This document shows, piece after piece, positions 27,336 through 35,124 of a stretch of DNA of 64,000 bases. The DNA is taken from assembly GCF_004365965.1 (NCBI RefSeq), contig NZ_SOEB01000004.1, forward strand, positions 62,001 to 126,000. Reading direction: 5' to 3'. This stretch comes from Rhodovulum visakhapatnamense (GTDB lineage Bacteria; Pseudomonadota; Alphaproteobacteria; Rhodobacterales; Rhodobacteraceae). The notes below the pieces were generated by a model, which saw only the letters and a program-made list of their open reading frames with translations, had not been told where the DNA came from and ran no database searches. The stretch's first letter is position 1. Every line of letters starts with the position of its first letter. A program made the translations under genes and the position numbers.

Positions 27336-28306
27336 GCCGCAAGATCGTCGCCGCCGCCGCCCAGCTGGGCCCCATCGCCCGGACCGAGCCGCGCAGCTCG
27401 GCCGTCGCGCGCATGCTGGCGCTGATGGAAGAGGCCCACCGGCGCGGCGCCCGCCTTGTCGTCTTTCCCGAACTGGCGCTGACCAGCTTCTTTCCGCGCT
27501 GGCTGATCGAGGACGAGGCCGCGCTCGATGCCTTTTACGAAACCGAGATGCCGAACGCCGACACCCAGCCGCTGTTCGACGCGGCGGCGCGGCTGGGCAT
27601 GGGCTTTTATCTGGGCTTCGCCGAACTGCTGACCGAGGGCGGTCTCAAGCGGCGCTTCAATGCCTCGATCCTCGTCGATCCCGAGGGCCGGATCGCGGGC
27701 CGCTACCGCAAGGTTCACCTGCCGGGGCATTACCATCCCGAGGACTGGCGCCGCTTCCAGCATCTGGAAAAGCGCTATTTCGAACATGGCGATCTGGGCT
27801 TTCCGGTCTACGACTTCATGGGCGGCAAGGCCGGCATGTGCCTGTGCAACGACCGCCGCTGGCCCGAGACCTTCCGGGTGCTGGCGCTGCGGGGCGCCGA
27901 ACTGGTCATGCTGGGCTACAACACCCCGCAACACTATCCGCAGGCGCCCGAACACGACCATCTGCAGGATTTCCACAACCATCTCAGCCTGCAGGCGGGC
28001 GCCTATGCCAATGGCTGCTGGGTGATCGGCACCGCCAAGGCCGGGCTCGAGGAGGGCTGCGAGCTGATCGGCGGCAGCTGCATCGTCGCCCCCACCGGCG
28101 AGATCGTGGCAATGGCGCAGACCCGTGGCGACGAGGTGGTGACCGCCGAAATCGACCTCGACCGCTGCAGCGAGCTGCGCAAGAACATCTTCAACTTCGC
28201 GCTGCACCGCGAGCCCGGCGATTACGGCCCGATCTGCGAGGGTGCCGAGGCCCGGGCGGCCGAACGCGACGCGATCACGACAGCCAGCCGGTTCGCGCGC
28301 GACTGA
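27332..28306 (+). CDS. N-carbamoyl-D-amino-acid hydrolase (nitrilase superfamily)
   Basis: The 324-residue product is closely colinear with the Agrobacterium D-carbamoylase over its whole length. The catalytic triad falls at the same numbers: Glu47 (VVFPELALTSFFPRW), Lys127 (RKVHLPG) and Cys172 (CLCNDRRWPETFR). NTPQHYPQAPEHDHL and EEGCELIGGSCIVAPTGEI also match. The enzyme cleaves the ureido group of N-carbamoyl-D-amino acids to the free amine, CO2 and ammonia. It is the last gene of the operon. No hydantoinase is adjacent, which sets it apart from ordinary hydantoin-utilisation clusters. Confidence 0.92.
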   Translation: MSRKIVAAAAQLGPIARTEPRSSAVARMLALMEEAHRRGARLVVFPELALTSFFPRWLIEDEAALDAFYETEMPNADTQPLFDAAARLGMGFYLGFAELLTEGGLKRRFNASILVDPEGRIAGRYRKVHLPGHYHPEDWRRFQHLEKRYFEHGDLGFPVYDFMGGKAGMCLCNDRRWPETFRVLALRGAELVMLGYNTPQHYPQAPEHDHLQDFHNHLSLQAGAYANGCWVIGTAKAGLEEGCELIGGSCIVAPTGEIVAMAQTRGDEVVTAEIDLDRCSELRKNIFNFALHREPGDYGPICEGAEARAAERDAITTASRFARD

Positions 28307-28333
28307 TGCGCCCGGCGCCCGCCCCGGCCGGGT

Positions 28334-29374
28334 TCAGGTGCCGTCCCGCCGGGCGTGAACGACGACCGACATGCCCGGCGCCAGACGGTCCTCGCCGGTC
28401 TGGCCGGGGTCGATCTCGATCCGGACCGGAAGCCGCTGGGCGATCTTGGTGAAATTGCCGGTCGCCGTCGAATTGCCGAGCACGCTGAATTCCGAGGCGG
28501 TGGCGGGCGACAGCAGTGACACGGTGCCCGTGAAGCGCCTGTGGCCCAGCGCGTCGACCTCGAAGCGCACCGGCTGCCCCGGATGCAGGCCCGACAGGTC
28601 GGTTTCCTTGACGTTGGCGATCACCCAGATCCGGGCGGGAACCAGCGACATCATCGCGCTGCCCGCGGTCACGTATTGCCCGACCCGCACGTTGATCTGG
28701 CCAAGCCGGCCGTTTTCGGGCGCGCGGATCACAGTATGCTCGATGTCGATCTTGGCCAACTCGACCGCCGCCAGTTCGGCGGTCACGCGGGCGCTGAGGG
28801 TATCGGTGCGGACCTTGGCGGTGCCGACATCCTCGCGGGCAACATCCACGTCGCTCAGCGCCTCGGTCAGGGCGGCCTCGGCCTGGCGCAACCTCAGGTC
28901 GCTGTCTTCCGCATCGGCGGCCGAGATCACGCCCTTTGCGCGCAGCCGGTCCTGCCGGTTCCATTCGGCCCGGGCGGTATCGACCGCGGCGCGGGCGGCC
29001 TCGGCCGCGGCCTTGCGCGAGTCGAGCGTGGCGCGGGCAGAGTTGATGTCCTGGTCGTTGGCCTTCAGCGCGGCGCGGGCGCTGGCCAGTTCGGCCTCGG
29101 CCCGCGCCAGGGTCTGCCGGGCGGTCCGGTCGTCGAGCCGCACCAGCACGTCGCCGGTCGCCACCGTCTGAAAGTCCGACACAGGCACCTCGGTCACATA
29201 GCCCGCGATCTGGGGCGACAGTGTCGCCACATTGCCCCGCACATAGGCGTTCTCGGTGCGGATCTCGTCCCCGGCGAAGGGCGGCAGATGCCAGGCGAAA
29301 AGCACGATGCCGATGCCCAGCACACCGATGAGCACGATCAGAACGGTCGGAATATGGTGTTTCAGGATTTGCAC
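28334..29374 (-). CDS. HlyD/EmrA-type membrane fusion protein of a multidrug efflux system
   Basis: A 346-residue periplasmic adaptor with one N-terminal membrane anchor (VLIVLIGVLGIGIVLFAW), a lipoyl half-motif (YVRGNVATLSPQIAGYV), a long Ala-rich coiled coil (about residues 95-200), the second lipoyl half (IRAPENGRLGQINVRVGQYV) and a beta-barrel domain. The start is GTG at 29374, preceded by GAGG. It works with the EmrB-like pump encoded just upstream, 10 bases apart. Confidence 0.9.
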   Translation of the reverse strand: MQILKHHIPTVLIVLIGVLGIGIVLFAWHLPPFAGDEIRTENAYVRGNVATLSPQIAGYVTEVPVSDFQTVATGDVLVRLDDRTARQTLARAEAELASARAALKANDQDINSARATLDSRKAAAEAARAAVDTARAEWNRQDRLRAKGVISAADAEDSDLRLRQAEAALTEALSDVDVAREDVGTAKVRTDTLSARVTAELAAVELAKIDIEHTVIRAPENGRLGQINVRVGQYVTAGSAMMSLVPARIWVIANVKETDLSGLHPGQPVRFEVDALGHRRFTGTVSLLSPATASEFSVLGNSTATGNFTKIAQRLPVRIEIDPGQTGEDRLAPGMSVVVHARRDGT

Positions 29375-29384
29375 GGAAGAAACC

Positions 29385-31007
29385 TCATTCGGGGGCGGCG
29401 CCGGGGCCGGCCATCCGCGCCCGCAACCAGTCGCGGGCGACATGGCCCAGAAGTGCGGCAAGCGCGCAGAAAGCCAGCGTCGAGACCAGGGCAGACACAT
29501 CGTTATAGGCGGAAACCGTGGCCTCGCGGGTGACGTCGGATGCCAGCCGGGCGACCGCCTGGATCTGCAACTGGCCCGGGTCGCTGACGCTGGAGGAAAG
29601 CTGCGCCCGGATCTCGGCCAGCCGCCCGGCCACAAGCGGGTCGCCGACCTGCAGCTGGGCGTCGATCCACTGCGCATGGGCCGTGGTCCGGGCAGCCACG
29701 AAGGTCCGGTAAAGCCCCGAGCCGATGGTCCCGCCAAGGATCTGGCTCGACAGGAACACGATGACAAAGCTCAGCAGATATTGCGGGCCCTTGCCGAGCG
29801 CCTTGACCAGCCCGGCCGCCATCGCCGACGGCAGGAACAGCGCGGCGGCGAAGCCGACCATGCCCTGGCTCAGCATCCGCTGGGCCGGGCTGACATCGGA
29901 ATTGGCATGGGCCTCCAGCGCCGAGCCGACCGCGATCAGCAGAAGCGCCACGACATGAATCGCGGGCACGCGCTCGATCTTCATCACCAGCGCGCAGGCG
30001 GCGCCGCCCGCCACGGTGGCCAGCGAGATCACCCAGAACAGCGGCGCGATCTGTTCGGGCGCGTAGCCCAGCGCCTGAAACAGGCCGGGCGCCCCGGCGG
30101 TCTGTTCGGACAGGATGATCCGGAAGACCAGCAGCGCCGCGCTGAGATGCAGGATCTCGGGCGTCGTCAGCCAGCGCACGTCCAGAAGCGGCGCCTTGCG
30201 ATGCAGCTCGATCACCAGCGCCGCCACCACTCCGGCGATCGACAGCGCCAGCACCGGTCCGATCCAGGGCGCAGCGGTCCACCAGTAGATGTATCCGGTG
30301 GTAAAGCAGGAGACGAGCCCGCCGAACGCGACGGCGATCAGTCCGAAGGAGATCAGGTCGAGCCCCCGGATCACCCGGACCCGGTCGCCATGCGGCAGCG
30401 GCAGGCGGAACACCAGACACAGGCAGACCATCGACATGCCGAGCTTGAGCAGCAGGATGCTGGTCCAGCTGCCATCGGTGAGGATCCCGGGGCTCAGCGC
30501 CCGCGCCAGCGGCATGCCGAGCGACATGAAGGTCAGCGCGCATGGCAGGCCCAGCCTCATCTTCAGCCGCTGCGGCAGCGGTTCCAGCGCATAGAGGATG
30601 GCCAGCGTCGACAAGGGCGCCGCCGAGATCCCCGACAGCAGCTCGACCGCCAGCGCCGAGCGCAGATCGACGGTCAGCAGGCTCAGAAGCGCCACCGCCG
30701 CATAAAGCGCGATGGACACTTCGGCAAAGCGGCGCAGCCCGTATTGCGCCCGGATCTTGATCAGCATCAGCGGCAACGAAGCGCGCGGGGCCATGAAGGC
30801 CACGATCAGCCAGGAAGTCTGGCTTTGGGTGGCGCCAAGCTCGCCGGCCAACGTCGGGATATTGGCCGCCAGAAAGCCCTGCCCCAGCGACTGCGAGACG
30901 CCGATGAAAAGCGAGGCGCCGATATAGGCCAGGGCCAGCGGCAGCGGTTTCGGCACGAAAGGCGGAGGTTCTGGCACGGGAGGGGCGGATGGCGGCGTCT
31001 CGCTCAA
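29385..31007 (-). CDS. MFS transporter, EmrB/QacA-like drug efflux pump
   Basis: A 540-residue protein with about 14 membrane segments after a Pro-rich start. Family signs are the LGATQSQTSWLIVAFM region, FAEVSIALYAAVALLSLLT and a large late extracytoplasmic loop before the last helix (residues about 435-505). The motif C-like glycine pattern is weak. It is flanked by MarR and EmrA-type genes in the classical emrRAB-like set, although the order here is regulator-pump-adaptor. It overlaps the regulator stop by 4 bases. Confidence 0.9.
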   Translation of the reverse strand: MSETPPSAPPVPEPPPFVPKPLPLALAYIGASLFIGVSQSLGQGFLAANIPTLAGELGATQSQTSWLIVAFMAPRASLPLMLIKIRAQYGLRRFAEVSIALYAAVALLSLLTVDLRSALAVELLSGISAAPLSTLAILYALEPLPQRLKMRLGLPCALTFMSLGMPLARALSPGILTDGSWTSILLLKLGMSMVCLCLVFRLPLPHGDRVRVIRGLDLISFGLIAVAFGGLVSCFTTGYIYWWTAAPWIGPVLALSIAGVVAALVIELHRKAPLLDVRWLTTPEILHLSAALLVFRIILSEQTAGAPGLFQALGYAPEQIAPLFWVISLATVAGGAACALVMKIERVPAIHVVALLLIAVGSALEAHANSDVSPAQRMLSQGMVGFAAALFLPSAMAAGLVKALGKGPQYLLSFVIVFLSSQILGGTIGSGLYRTFVAARTTAHAQWIDAQLQVGDPLVAGRLAEIRAQLSSSVSDPGQLQIQAVARLASDVTREATVSAYNDVSALVSTLAFCALAALLGHVARDWLRARMAGPGAAPE

Positions 31008-31441
31008 CGGGCGCCCATCGCATCGAGGTTCCGCTGGATCTTGCGGATCGTCGCCAGCGCCCGGTCAAGCTCGTCGGGATCGATGCCGCGATAGACCTCT
31101 CGCCGCAGATCGTCGGTGAACTCCGTGACATCTCGCGCCTGCCGACGGGCGTCCGCCGTCAGATAGAGGCAGCGCACCCGCTTGTCCTCGGCCGAGAAGC
31201 GACGTTCGACCAGACCCGCCGCCTCGAGCGCATCGAGGGTGCGGTTCATCGAGGGCGTCCGGATATCCAGCCGCTCGGCCAGTTCGACCTGGGTCAGCCC
31301 CTCGCAACCGGCGATGGTGACCAGCGCCTGTGCCCGCGCATAGGTCATGTCAAGCGCGGTGGCGCGCGCATTGAACCGCTTGCGGATCCCCCGCACCAGC
31401 CGGAACACCTCGGGCAGAAACGTCTTCTGAACGGCCTGCAT
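31004..31441 (-). CDS. MarR-family transcriptional regulator of the efflux operon
   Basis: A 145-residue winged-helix protein: YARAQALVTIAGCEGLTQVELAERL, the recognition helix in RTPSMNRTLDALEAAGLVERR, and the wing SAEDKRVRCLYLT. It is the first gene of the operon; the start at 31441 was chosen because the longer frame reads through the AT-rich promoter. MarR proteins are normally repressors released by the pump's drug or phenolic substrates. Confidence 0.9.
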   Translation of the reverse strand: MQAVQKTFLPEVFRLVRGIRKRFNARATALDMTYARAQALVTIAGCEGLTQVELAERLDIRTPSMNRTLDALEAAGLVERRFSAEDKRVRCLYLTADARRQARDVTEFTDDLRREVYRGIDPDELDRALATIRKIQRNLDAMGAR

Positions 31442-31466
31442 CGCCGGATCGCCTTTAATTACCCTG

Positions 31467-31477
31467 CTAATGATTAG
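31467..31477. promoter_or_regulatory. Palindrome CTAATGATTAG upstream of marR, candidate operator
   Basis: An 11-base palindrome, perfect around its centre, lies 26-36 bases before the MarR start, beside TTAATTA. MarR operators are often such short AT-rich palindromes over the promoter, so autoregulation is likely. Confidence 0.45.
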
Positions 31478-31545
31478 GAAGATAAGGTTTCGCCCGGCAG
31501 AGGCAAGCAGGTACGGTTCACGACGTCTCGACAGAGCGGGAAAGG

Positions 31546-31794
31546 TCAGCGCCTCAGGGCGCCCGCCTCGCGGTCGAGCGTCGCCCGCTCGGCCGCGTCG
31601 AGGCGGGCCAGCGCTTCGGCTTCCGACCCGGTCTCGGCCAGGGCGCGTGCCCAGATCCGCGCGACCGAGGCGGCGCTCCAAGGCAAAACCGCCCGGGCCA
31701 CCCAGGCCCGGGCCGGGGCAGGCAGGCGATCATGCGCCGCCATCGGGCAATGCCGCCGCCTTCGCCGCAACGGACTGCTCGCGTTGCCGGTCAC
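31546..31794 (-). CDS. Small DUF6525-like protein
   Basis: The 82-residue product read from GTG at 31794 has a basic start ([17 protein letters not shown]) followed by [21 protein letters not shown] and a DAAERATL segment. This pattern resembles short DUF6525 proteins of Rhodobacterales, by recollection. A shorter form would start at the ATG at 31743. Its 5' end overlaps the COG0523 remnant. Function is unknown. Confidence 0.55.
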   Translation of the reverse strand: MTGNASSPLRRRRRHCPMAAHDRLPAPARAWVARAVLPWSAASVARIWARALAETGSEAEALARLDAAERATLDREAGALRR

Positions 31795-32015
31795 GCCCGA
31801 CGGCCCCAGTGCGAGAACGGGTCGGGTGGCCGCGCCCCGGCTTCCGGGTAGAACCGCGTCTCGGGCACCATCCACCGGTCGAGCAGGGCCCTGATCCGGG
31901 CGCGGTTCACCGCCATCCGGCGGCCCTCACGGGTTTTCAGCACATGGTTGAGGAGCGTGGTCTTTCCGGCCCCGAGAAAACCGGAAAGGACGGTTACGGG
32001 AAGGCGGTCGGCCAT
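31791..32015 (-). pseudogene. Remnant of a COG0523 (CobW/ZigA-type) GTPase with a large internal deletion
   Basis: The short frame encodes only 74 residues. The first 34 are a typical COG0523 N-terminus with Walker A ([21 protein letters not shown], then [10 protein letters not shown]). The sequence then jumps to a C-terminal-like end ([15 protein letters not shown], then PDPFSHW), as seen at the end of ZigA-type proteins. About 300 internal residues, including the CXCC metal motif and the other GTPase motifs, are missing. The frame is intact, so a deletion rather than stops killed it. An AT-rich Zur-like palindrome lies just upstream. Confidence 0.7.
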
Positions 32016-32028
32016 TTGGCACTCGGAT

Positions 32029-32064
32029 GATACACTATATTATACGATATAGTATAACATACAT
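32029..32064 (-). promoter_or_regulatory. AT-rich palindromic region, candidate Zur box
   Basis: Within this 36-base AT-rich stretch, ACTATAT and ATATAGT form perfect 7-bp arms (32034-32053) and the flank reads TATAACAT, a half-site typical of zinc-uptake regulator boxes in alphaproteobacteria. It starts 14 bases upstream of the COG0523 remnant, a gene type usually repressed by Zur. It also lies within the gap to the YggS-type gene, whose 3' end faces it. Confidence 0.5.
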
Positions 32065-32171
32065 GGTGGGGCAAGTGACCGTTCCATCGCCAGCGCCGAA
32101 GTCGGGATATGGTCGGCAGCGGCTCGGATCCGCGCCGGACGCGATTTTTCGCAGAAAAATCGGCCGCCCGT

Positions 32172-32825
32172 TCAGCTGTAGCTGCGGGCGCCGAAGATCG
32201 CGCTGCCCACGCGCACATGCGTCGCCCCCAGCGCGACAGCCTGTTCGAAATCGTCGCTCATGCCCATGGAAAGGCCCGAAAGCCCGTTCCGCGCCGCGAT
32301 CTTCGCCAGAAGCGCGAAATGCAGGGATGGCGTCTCCTCGACCGGCGGAATGCACATCAGCCCCCGCACCGGCAGATCCATCCCCCGGCATTCGGCGACA
32401 AAGGCATCCGCCTCGGTGGGCAGCACCCCAGCCTTCTGCGCCTCCTCCCCGGTATTCACCTGGACGAAGAGATCCGGGCAGCCGCCCCGCTCCTGCGCGT
32501 GATCGGCCAGCCGCCGGGCCAGCCTGAGCCGGTCGAGCGAGTGGATCGCATCGAAAAGCTCAACCGCCTGCCGCGACTTGTTGCTTTGCAGCGGGCCGAT
32601 CAGGTGCAATTCGACCCCTGCGAACCGCTCGCGAAAGGTCGGCCACTTGCCCGCGGCCTCCTGCACCTTGTTCTCGCCGAAGATGCGCTGGCCCTCCTCC
32701 AGCACCGCCTCGACCCGCTCCAGCGGCTGCACCTTCGAGACGGCGATCAACGTCACCGACCCGGGCGCGCGCCCGGCCGCCCGTTCCGCTTTTGCCAGCC
32801 GCGCGCGAATATCCTCAAGCCCCAT
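32172..32825 (-). CDS. YggS/PLPBP-family pyridoxal-phosphate homeostasis protein
   Basis: A 217-residue single-barrel PLP protein. The PLP lysine lies in LIAVSKVQP near residue 31. GENKVQEAAGKW, HLIGPLQSNK, FVQVNTGEEAQKAG, LMCIPP and LSMGMSDDFEQAVALGATHVRVGSAIFG are all family hallmarks. It buffers PLP and affects amino-acid and keto-acid pools. The ATG at 32825 gives the usual N-terminus; an upstream ATG (32843) would add six residues. It overlaps the sulfotransferase gene end by 11 bases. Confidence 0.95.
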   Translation of the reverse strand: MGLEDIRARLAKAERAAGRAPGSVTLIAVSKVQPLERVEAVLEEGQRIFGENKVQEAAGKWPTFRERFAGVELHLIGPLQSNKSRQAVELFDAIHSLDRLRLARRLADHAQERGGCPDLFVQVNTGEEAQKAGVLPTEADAFVAECRGMDLPVRGLMCIPPVEETPSLHFALLAKIAARNGLSGLSMGMSDDFEQAVALGATHVRVGSAIFGARSYS

Positions 32826-34977
32826 TGTCGTCTCCGATTGCATCGCCCAGCGCCTCGGTCAGCTCGGCCAGCTCGTCGGCATGCCGCTGCCAGGCCTTCA
32901 TCGAGGTGGCATAGATCGGCTGCCGCACCTGGGCGAGGCTCAGCGTCGCCACCCGGCGCTCGGTCTTGTGGAAATTCAGGCAATTGTCCTGCCAGTCCAG
33001 ACCGCAGGCCGCGACCAGCGCCCGGGCCTGGGTCTCGGGATCGGCGATCAGGTCCTCATAGCGGATCTCGTAAAGATCGCCGGGCAGCTTCCTGCGCCAG
33101 AAAGCGATCATCTCGAGGAACATCCGGTAGTACAGCCCCAGATCGCGCAGGTTGGTCGCGTAGCGGTGCGTGCCCTCGGCAAACATGTTCTTGTAGATCG
33201 ACAGGCAGATGTCGCGCGGATCGCGATGCACGACCACGATCCGGGCGCGGGGCAGCGCCAGCCGGACCAGCCCGGCCACCATATAGGTCTGGATCGACTT
33301 GTCGCTCACCAGATCCGACCCCGGAAACCGGCTCCGGAACTCTGTCTCGATGCGATGGCCCAGCGCCGCGATCTCGGCATCGCCGATCCGGTCGAGCGGC
33401 CGCAATCCGTCCGTCCCCTGCAGCAGCTTCATCGCCTCGGCCGCCACATAGACGATTTCGCCGCCGCCCGTGACCCGCGAATGACTGGCCACGATCTGCT
33501 CGACCAGAGTGGTGCCCGAGCGGGGCATGCCGGTGACGAAAATCGGCGCGTACTCCGCGACGCCCTCGATTTTTCGCTCAGAAAAATCGGTGCCCTCGAA
33601 GGCGGCCATCACCGCGTCGATCTCGGCCCGGCGTTCGGCGATGTCATAGGGATGCCGCGCCCGCATCAGGTCATTGGCGGGCCGAAGATAGGTGAAGACC
33701 CGGTCATGCGCCTTGATCTGCTCCATCGCGCGCGACAGCGCGAATCCCAGATGCATCCGGCTTTCGTCACCCAGCGCCGGATCGGCGAAAAGCGCCTCCA
33801 TCCGGGCCAGCAGAGGATCTTCGGGCGTCACCTTGTAGGTGGCCAGCATGGTCCGGTAATGCTCGCCGTTGCGGGGCTCCAGCGCGATGGCCTGCCGGAA
33901 ATCCGCCTCGGCGGCGGCAAACTCACCCAGCGATTGCAGCAGCATGCCGCGCAGACTGTAGCCCAGCGCCAGACCCGGCTCGGCCGCAATCGCGGCGTCG
34001 AAACTGCCCCGCGCGGTCTCGGTGCGGCCTTGCTTGGCCTGCGCCTCGGCCAGGCGGACACGGACGATGGCGCGGTCATGCCCGGCCGCCATCGCGGCCT
34101 CCAGGACTTTCTCGGCCGCCGCCGGGTCTCCGGTCTCCATCAGCAGATGCGCCAGTGCCAGATGCCCGTCGAGATAACGGGGCTCGGCCGCCACCGCCCG
34201 GCGAAGCGCCGCCTCGGCCTCGGCCTTCCGCCCGAGCCGGGCGAGCCCCTCGCCCAGCGCGACCAGCGTCAGCGGGTTCTTCGGCGCGCGCGCCAGTGCG
34301 GCCTCCAGGTGCCGGACGCCCGCCGCCACGTCGCCGGTCCGGACCAGAAGCCGACCGAGCCCACTGCGCAATTCGGGGTAGTCGGGCGCCAGCGCCAGCC
34401 CCGCCTCAAAGCTCGCGCGGGCCGCGGCGGTCTTGCCCTGATCGACCCGGGCAGCGGCCAGCAGGGCAAAGGCCACCGCCGAATCGGGATGCGCCCGGGT
34501 CAGGGCCTCGGCGCGCCGTTCGGCTTCGCCGGGGCGGCCCGCGCGCAACGCGGCCAGCACCGCCTCGGCTGCCTGCGGCGGCGCCGACCCAAGCGGGGCG
34601 CCGCCTTTCGCGGGGGCAAGCCGGGCCTCGAGCGTCGAAAGCAGCGCCGCGGGCAGCCCTGCCTTGCGCGCGGCCTTCAGAAAGCGCGTGGTCCGGGCGG
34701 GATCGCCAAGCCGGGCCAGCGCCCCGGCCTCCATCTGCCAGATCGCAGCCTCGGCGGGCCGGGCCTTGCGCGCCGTTTCGAACCGGGCGGCGGCCTCGTC
34801 CGCGGCACCGCGTGCCAAAGCGATCCTGCCAAGCTGGACCGCGGCCTCGGCCAGTCCGGGCTGACCGTCGAGAAGCGCGCGATAGGCCGCTTCGGCCGCC
34901 TCGATCCGGCCCGCGCGCTGCAGCCGCTGCGCCTCGTCGAAGCGGCGCTTCGTCTCGGTCTGGCTCAGCGGCAGCAT
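32815..34977 (-). CDS. TPR-repeat sulfotransferase
   Basis: The 720-residue protein has about 430 N-terminal residues of tetratricopeptide repeats (for example AEAAYRALLDGQPGLAEAAV; PELRSGLGRLLVRTGDVAAG; AEADFRQAIALEPRNGEHY). A sulfotransferase domain follows, with the PAPS 5'-phosphosulfate loop FVTGMPRSGTTLVEQIVASH and the 3'-phosphate motif VVHRDPRDICLSIYKN. Family members transfer sulfate from PAPS, some to protein tyrosines. No signal peptide is seen, so it is probably cytoplasmic. The acceptor is unknown. The start is at 34977. Confidence 0.9.
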   Translation of the reverse strand: MLPLSQTETKRRFDEAQRLQRAGRIEAAEAAYRALLDGQPGLAEAAVQLGRIALARGAADEAAARFETARKARPAEAAIWQMEAGALARLGDPARTTRFLKAARKAGLPAALLSTLEARLAPAKGGAPLGSAPPQAAEAVLAALRAGRPGEAERRAEALTRAHPDSAVAFALLAAARVDQGKTAAARASFEAGLALAPDYPELRSGLGRLLVRTGDVAAGVRHLEAALARAPKNPLTLVALGEGLARLGRKAEAEAALRRAVAAEPRYLDGHLALAHLLMETGDPAAAEKVLEAAMAAGHDRAIVRVRLAEAQAKQGRTETARGSFDAAIAAEPGLALGYSLRGMLLQSLGEFAAAEADFRQAIALEPRNGEHYRTMLATYKVTPEDPLLARMEALFADPALGDESRMHLGFALSRAMEQIKAHDRVFTYLRPANDLMRARHPYDIAERRAEIDAVMAAFEGTDFSERKIEGVAEYAPIFVTGMPRSGTTLVEQIVASHSRVTGGGEIVYVAAEAMKLLQGTDGLRPLDRIGDAEIAALGHRIETEFRSRFPGSDLVSDKSIQTYMVAGLVRLALPRARIVVVHRDPRDICLSIYKNMFAEGTHRYATNLRDLGLYYRMFLEMIAFWRRKLPGDLYEIRYEDLIADPETQARALVAACGLDWQDNCLNFHKTERRVATLSLAQVRQPIYATSMKAWQRHADELAELTEALGDAIGDDNGA

Positions 34978-35075
34978 GGTCGAACTCCTTCCGGGGCGGT
35001 GTCGGGGCCGGGGTAGCACGCCGCCGCCGCCTTGTCGATTTCGCGCCGGGCGCCGAACGCCGCCCCGCAAATGAA

Positions 35076-35101
35076 AAGAGCGGACCCGAAGGCCCGCTCT
35101 T
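35076..35101 (-). terminator. Intrinsic terminator of the porin gene
   Basis: AAGAGCGG pairs with CCGCTCTT around a short GNAA-type loop, and the minus strand continues TTTTCAT. It begins 24 bases after the porin stop. This is the clearest intrinsic terminator in the neighbourhood. Confidence 0.85.
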
Positions 35102-35124
35102 CCCAATTCGAAGTCCGGTTGGAC

